Shown here in pieces: positions 37,377-40,635 of a stretch of DNA of 40,635 bases. Below the pieces are notes generated by a model that saw only the letters and a program-made list of their open reading frames with translations, had not been told where the DNA came from and searched no databases. This DNA comes from Lichenicola sp050954785 (lineage in GTDB: Bacteria; Pseudomonadota; Alphaproteobacteria; Acetobacterales; Acetobacteraceae), in NCBI GenBank assembly GCA_050954785.1, contig JBPBQO010000110.1, positions 1 to 40,635 of the forward strand, read 5' to 3'. Made by a program: the position numbers and the translations under genes. Numbering within the stretch: position 1 is the first letter of the stretch; the number at the start of each line of letters is the position of its first letter.

Positions 37377-37638
37377 TGGCAGGCGCGACGGGGACCGGAT
37401 CGCTATCGGGATTAGCGACAGTGACGGGGAGCGGTCCATCGCTTGCAGAGGCGACCGCAGACCTCTGCGGGATGCGCAGGACACCGATCAACCCGCCAGT
37501 CACCGTTCCGACGCCGAAGTCTGCGATATGCCCAAGTACGCCAGGCACGAACGCCGCCACCAGCATCGACCCGATCAGGGCTGCGACAAGGGCGGCGAGA
37601 GTGGCGATGTAGGCGACGAGCTGGTTGCGATCGTTCAC
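37369..37638 (-). CDS. Holin candidate
   Basis: 89 residues with two hydrophobic segments: VAYIATLAALVAALIGSMLVAAFVP (residues 8-33) and a second weaker one around FGVGTVTGGLIGVL, then a Pro-rich tail (PDSDPVPVAPANG). Two helices, small size and position directly after the endolysin (ATGA overlap) fit a class II holin that times lysis by making holes for the endolysin. Other membrane genes upstream are rival candidates. Confidence 0.6.
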   Translation of the reverse strand: MNDRNQLVAYIATLAALVAALIGSMLVAAFVPGVLGHIADFGVGTVTGGLIGVLRIPQRSAVASASDGPLPVTVANPDSDPVPVAPANG

Positions 37639-38075
37639 GCCGTCCTCCGATACATCAGCGCCTCAGCAGCCCGCCGCTTCGCCAGCCCCGGCACCACGAC
37701 GCCGCTTTGCTTGTCGAACAGCCCGAACGCCGCAGCCGCGCCAGCGTAATCCCGCGCGCGATGCTTCCGCAGAACCGTCGACGAGGCGAACGCGCCCATG
37801 CCGATGTTATAGACGAGTGCGGCCATGGCATCGAACTGGAACTGCGTCGTAGGCACGTTGCCGAGCAGATTGGACAGCGACAGTGAGAATCGCTTGAGGT
37901 CGCCCGCAAACCGCCCGTCAGCCTGCGTCTGCGTCCAGTGCATGCCGAGCGCGATATCCGGCCCGGTCGCACCGTAGCCGATCGTGGGGACGTCGCGCGA
38001 GGTGGGCAGGTAGGATGCGAGCTTACAGCCCTCGTAGGTCTTGATGGCGTTGGCGCCTTGGTCGGATATGATCAC
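37635..38075 (-). CDS. Endolysin, GH24 lysozyme family
   Basis: 146 residues from GTG 38075. The N-terminus ISDQGANAIKTYEGCKLASYLP followed by RDVPTIGYGAT matches GH24 phage lysozymes: catalytic Glu in YEG and the T-I-G-Y-G signature. The spacing Y-L-P-T-S-R-D-V-P differs slightly from T4 lysozyme, as in many alphaproteobacterial phage enzymes. The C-terminal helices contain AMAALVYNIGMGAF. It hydrolyses peptidoglycan at lysis. No signal peptide is evident, so it depends on a holin. Confidence 0.88.
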   Translation of the reverse strand: MIISDQGANAIKTYEGCKLASYLPTSRDVPTIGYGATGPDIALGMHWTQTQADGRFAGDLKRFSLSLSNLLGNVPTTQFQFDAMAALVYNIGMGAFASSTVLRKHRARDYAGAAAAFGLFDKQSGVVVPGLAKRRAAEALMYRRTA

Positions 38076-38395
38076 GGCAGTTTGCCTCTCTTTCTCAGAT
38101 AAGCTCTAGCCTGCATCTTGGCTTTGAAATTGGCCCATGAATGGCGGTGCAGTCGTCCCATAAGATAACACGCAAAGCCGACCTGTAGAAGTGTGACGCT
38201 CCAATCATCAAAAGGTGATTTCTGACATGTAGCACGGCCGACAATAGGGCCGATGCGCAGGATCATTCCAGCCGATGCCGCGCCCATGCCAACGCGCTCG
38301 AAAATGTTGAACTTTTCTGGATAGGCTCCAAGCATGTACGCGGCGACAATGCTGGCGATGATAGCCGTTGCGGTATTGATGATGGTCCAGGTCAC
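38072..38395 (-). CDS. Membrane protein of the lysis region
   Basis: 107 residues from GTG 38395 (GTGA overlap). Hydrophobic segments at WTIINTATAIIASIVAAYML (residues 3-22), a second around MGAASAGMILRIGPIVG, and a third near LLQVGFACYLMG; the C-terminus is basic (NFKAKMQARAYLRKRGK). Three predicted helices near the endolysin make it a holin or antiholin candidate, or a spanin-associated protein. No family certain. Confidence 0.6.
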   Translation of the reverse strand: MTWTIINTATAIIASIVAAYMLGAYPEKFNIFERVGMGAASAGMILRIGPIVGRATCQKSPFDDWSVTLLQVGFACYLMGRLHRHSWANFKAKMQARAYLRKRGKLP

Positions 38396-38727
38396 TTGTC
38401 GGTGCCCCCATCGTCCTGAAGGCCAGCAAGAATACGAATCCGCCGGATCGTCCAAGGAATAAGCACGTTTGATCCCGTGGCAGTTACCCAATAGATCGCG
38501 CCAGCCGGCCGTAGCGGCACCACACCGTCATGCCATATCCACGATATCAATAAAGGCGTAACGAAATAGCTGAAGCTAAAGCTGACGAAGATTGACAGCC
38601 ACGCTTCAACCGGGCTCATACCTTTCCACGGCCTAAAGGAAAGTGAAGCGATAGCACCGGCTGCGCTGGCCAGTAGAGGCCATACAATTCGCAACACCGG
38701 GCCGTCAGAAGAAAACGGGTCACTCAC
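38392..38727 (-). CDS. Membrane protein of the lysis region
   Basis: 111 residues from GTG 38727. Hydrophobic segments: VLRIVWPLLASAAGAIASL (residues 11-29), AWLSIFVSFSFSYFVTPLLISWI (residues 42-65), and a weaker third near PAGAIYWVTATGSNVLIPW. The C-terminus is acidic (GLQDDGGTDK). It lies between two other membrane genes, all overlapping by GTGA. Possibly part of a holin system. Confidence 0.6.
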   Translation of the reverse strand: MSDPFSSDGPVLRIVWPLLASAAGAIASLSFRPWKGMSPVEAWLSIFVSFSFSYFVTPLLISWIWHDGVVPLRPAGAIYWVTATGSNVLIPWTIRRIRILAGLQDDGGTDK

Positions 38728-39251
38728 TCGCGTCGCGTTCGCGATAGCGCCTGCGCCGATGCCGCCCGACCAAATAAGAAAAGCCGATCAAAGCCAGCAG
38801 AGAGCCAATCTGAAACACCATTCGCTCCTACACAGATAAAAATAGCGACCTCTGCTAACAGCAGCTTATCAAGCCCCCACAGATAGACGGCACTTTCCAT
38901 TCCACAGAACTGGCGAGCAACGTGCAATCCGAGTTGCATGATCGCAAAATACCAAAGAGCGGTAGACCACCAATAGGGCTTTTGGTCCTGTTCAGACCAA
39001 CCCATGGCATAAACCAAGCCGCCGAATAGAGCGTCTGAGACTGCCCAGAAATCACGGGCTTGACTTGGAAACCCATATGCTCGCGCCAGCAGATGCGGCG
39101 ACGTTGGCTCATAGGTCCAACCGACAAACAACCAGTTGGCGAGCAAAGCAATCGCCATGACAAGGCCAGCGCGGCGCTCTCCAGCGGGGAAACCCGCCGC
39201 AAAAGCTACCGCGCCGACGCACGCAATCAGGTATTCGAGATGATCAGCCAC
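38724..39251 (-). CDS. Multi-pass membrane protein
   Basis: 175 residues from GTG 39251. About five hydrophobic stretches: YLIACVGAVAFAAGFPAG, GLVMAIALLANWLFVGW, FWAVSDALFGGLVYAMGW, ALWYFAIMQLGLHVAR and LLLAEVAIFICVGANG. The C-terminus is basic (ALSRTRRE). Its size is larger than a holin. It may be a superinfection-exclusion or lysis-inhibition membrane protein; no family recognised. Confidence 0.6.
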   Translation of the reverse strand: MADHLEYLIACVGAVAFAAGFPAGERRAGLVMAIALLANWLFVGWTYEPTSPHLLARAYGFPSQARDFWAVSDALFGGLVYAMGWSEQDQKPYWWSTALWYFAIMQLGLHVARQFCGMESAVYLWGLDKLLLAEVAIFICVGANGVSDWLSAGFDRLFLFGRAASAQALSRTRRE

Positions 39252-39429
39252 CAGTCACAGGCGGCTCTTGGCCACCATGACCGCCACTGGTCGTGTCCAG
39301 CGTATGCACCGTGACCGGAGCGTCCGGGTGCTTCATCTCGTGCAGCCGCTTGCCCGCGAGGTGGAACACCGCGGCGACGTCCTCGTCCTTCAGCGCGGCG
39401 ACGATCTGTTCGGGCGTTTCATGCTTCAT
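39244..39429 (-). CDS. Small protein next to the Tad2-like gene
   Basis: 61 residues: MKHETPEQIVAALKDEDV then HLAGKRLHEMKHPDA and a Gly-rich tail TTSGGHGGQEPP. Polar, His-rich, with no membrane segment. It overlaps the following membrane gene by 8 bases. Function unknown. Confidence 0.55.
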   Translation of the reverse strand: MKHETPEQIVAALKDEDVAAVFHLAGKRLHEMKHPDAPVTVHTLDTTSGGHGGQEPPVTGG

Positions 39430-39432
39430 GCG

Positions 39433-39702
39433 TCAGTCCTTTGTGCCGGGAACCGCCGGCGCGGATGGGGTCGAAGCCAACGTCCACGCATCGCCGTCCT
39501 TGTCGGTCGGGAAGGGCGTGTAACTGGATTCTGTCAACTCTCCATTCTTGAAGATGCGGATCGCGAAATCGACGTCAGGATCAAATGGCGACGGAAGCGG
39601 CTTTCGATCGGCTTCCACGATGCCGAACGCGATCACGCCCCAGCCAGGAAGCGTGACGAGTTTGCCAGCATCCATTGCCGTGATGGCCTCTTCGTAGGTC
39701 AT
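39433..39702 (-). CDS. DUF2829 / Tad2-like protein, possible anti-Thoeris
   Basis: 89 residues. MTYEEAITAMDAGKLVTLPGW, then a charged middle, and YTPFPTDKDGDAWTLAS. The layout (T-x-E-E-A-x-x-A-M-x-x-G-K-x-V-x-x-P-G-W ... Y-x-P-x-x-x-D-x-x-x-x-D-W-x-x) matches DUF2829, the family that includes Tad2, which sequesters the signalling nucleotide of Thoeris defence by binding it. Here the terminal D-A-W replaces the usual D-W. It sits at a typical accessory position after the tailspike (ATGA overlap). Anti-defence activity is inferred from family resemblance only. Confidence 0.6.
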   Translation of the reverse strand: MTYEEAITAMDAGKLVTLPGWGVIAFGIVEADRKPLPSPFDPDVDFAIRIFKNGELTESSYTPFPTDKDGDAWTLASTPSAPAVPGTKD

Positions 39703-40635
39703 GCGTTCGTCCCATAGAAAGGCTGGATCGTGCCATCGGCCGCCTTGACCCAGCCAAGCAACAGTTTGCCGTTGGTGACAGACGGCGCGTTATTCCAGCA
39801 GAACTCGTAATTGTCCAATTCGCCAAGCGCTGGTGCTGACCCACGCGAAAACCGCTGTAAGATCGGCAGCAGCCGCGTCGTATCATCGGACGTGGTGAGG
39901 TCGAAAGCATCACCGGGCCGGAAGCGAATGTACCCGGTGTTGAACGAGACCTTAGTCGTGCCCTGAACAAATTGGAGCCTGCTATGTCCCGTGCAAAGAA
40001 CGCGCACCGTCTTACCCGGAAAGTGCTTGTCAATTGCGCAGTCGTTGAACGTCGTGGCGTTAGCTGGATCGTTACTCGACAGGAACACGTAAGCGGGATT
40101 GCCCGCACCAGTGTTCAGAACCCCATTGACGCTGAAGCATGTAGGAGTGATCCCGGTATAGTAGCCGAGGTTCGGGCCGCCTTTCTTGACGCCTTCTATG
40201 ATGCCCCAGCCGCCCGAGCTGCCATCGGTGGTTGTGATCGTCTTATCGATCGCGCCGTAGAAGTTGGCCCCGATCACGCTAACGATCGAGGTCGCGTCTT
40301 TGGCGATGCCGTAGCCGGAACCAATGTGGTTTCCGTTAGGAATATAGTCGCTGGAGGCGTTAGCATAGCGCGTGTTGATGGCGGTGATTGAGCTATTGTT
40401 GACGGCAGTGATTGAGCGCTCGTGGTTTTCGAACCATACGTTCGCCACTTCGATGCGATCCGCACCGTCGAACATCATGCCGTATCGGCCGCCCTGATCG
40501 GTGACCTCGATAGTGCCGACAGCGGGCGAAGAAGTGAGGGCTACGCTGGTGCCCCCCGCGCGCATATGCGAGTAGTAATCGCCTTCCGGATAACGCGCGC
40601 CGACGACAATATTTACGCCGTCCAAGGGACGGGTT
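39699..40635 (-). CDS. Tailspike/tail fibre protein, C-terminal part (continues at 1-1230)
   Basis: This is the C-terminal portion of the gene split by the contig ends; unique sequence ends at 40508. The residues show short repeated beta-strand patterns with recurring Asn and Gly (for example DRIEVANVWFENH and NSSITAINTRY), typical of a right-handed parallel beta-helix such as pectate-lyase-like tailspikes. This is followed by a C-terminal region without recognisable repeats. Such proteins bind or cleave surface polysaccharide and usually form trimers at the tail tip. The stop overlaps the start of the next leftward gene by ATGA at 39699-39702. The substrate cannot be judged from sequence alone. 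Confidence 0.85.
   Translation of the reverse strand, partial: TRPLDGVNIVVGARYPEGDYYSHMRAGGTSVALTSSPAVGTIEVTDQGGRYGMMFDGADRIEVANVWFENHERSITAVNNSSITAINTRYANASSDYIPNGNHIGSGYGIAKDATSIVSVIGANFYGAIDKTITTTDGSSGGWGIIEGVKKGGPNLGYYTGITPTCFSVNGVLNTGAGNPAYVFLSSNDPANATTFNDCAIDKHFPGKTVRVLCTGHSRLQFVQGTTKVSFNTGYIRFRPGDAFDLTTSDDTTRLLPILQRFSRGSAPALGELDNYEFCWNNAPSVTNGKLLLGWVKAADGTIQPFYGTNA
40509..40635. repeat. Terminal direct repeat, right copy
   Basis: Exact copy of bases 1-127. Both copies encode the same segment of the tailspike, so unique genome length is 40,508 bases. Confidence 0.95.

Overview
The window is the complete genome of a short-tailed (podovirus-type) double-stranded DNA phage. Bases 1-127 recur exactly as the last 127 bases, and the tailspike gene reads in frame across the join, so the contig is a closed circle of 40,508 unique bases cut inside that gene. 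The DNA is GC-rich by eye, GTG starts are common, and genes overlap by 1, 4 or 8 bases almost everywhere. The structural proteins look like those of phages of alphaproteobacteria such as Sphingomonadales or Rhizobiales; the host is inferred. I saw no integrase, DNA polymerase or RNA polymerase, so the phage is probably lytic and depends on host replication and transcription.

Transcription seems to diverge from about 24.40-24.52 kb. The leftward unit runs from a small helix-turn-helix protein through a zinc-finger protein, an Rmf/CrpP-like protein, a VRR-NUC nuclease, an HNH nuclease and a D5/P4-type primase-helicase with an iteron-like repeat cluster at its 3' end. It continues through a string of small genes, the terminase, portal, two exported proteins, scaffold, major capsid, adaptor and tail-hub proteins, an acetyltransferase-like protein, ejection proteins with a transglycosylase domain, and the tailspike. 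Across the contig join it carries a DUF2829/Tad2-like protein (possible anti-Thoeris), a group of membrane proteins, a GH24 endolysin, a holin candidate and two small genes, ending at 36.56 kb.

The rightward unit (24.52-36.34 kb) holds about 34 mostly tiny, translationally coupled genes. Those recognised are Gp157, a RecT-like annealing protein, an HNH homing endonuclease, DUF6197, DUF7352, two phage ABA-sandwich proteins, a Lar-like/DUF551 fusion, an MmcB-like nuclease and a cupin-like protein. Several occur as paralogous pairs. The two units converge on a 220-base non-coding stretch rich in inverted repeats.

Points worth checking first: the tailspike has no ordinary start codon where homology expects one; the transglycosylase domain sits in the +1 frame directly behind a TGA-C stop; a possible H-type pseudoknot precedes the HNH gene; a tRNA-like element lacks U33; two Rmf/CrpP-like proteins are present; and the Tad2-like gene may encode counter-defence. 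All domain names were assigned by eye, without database searches.
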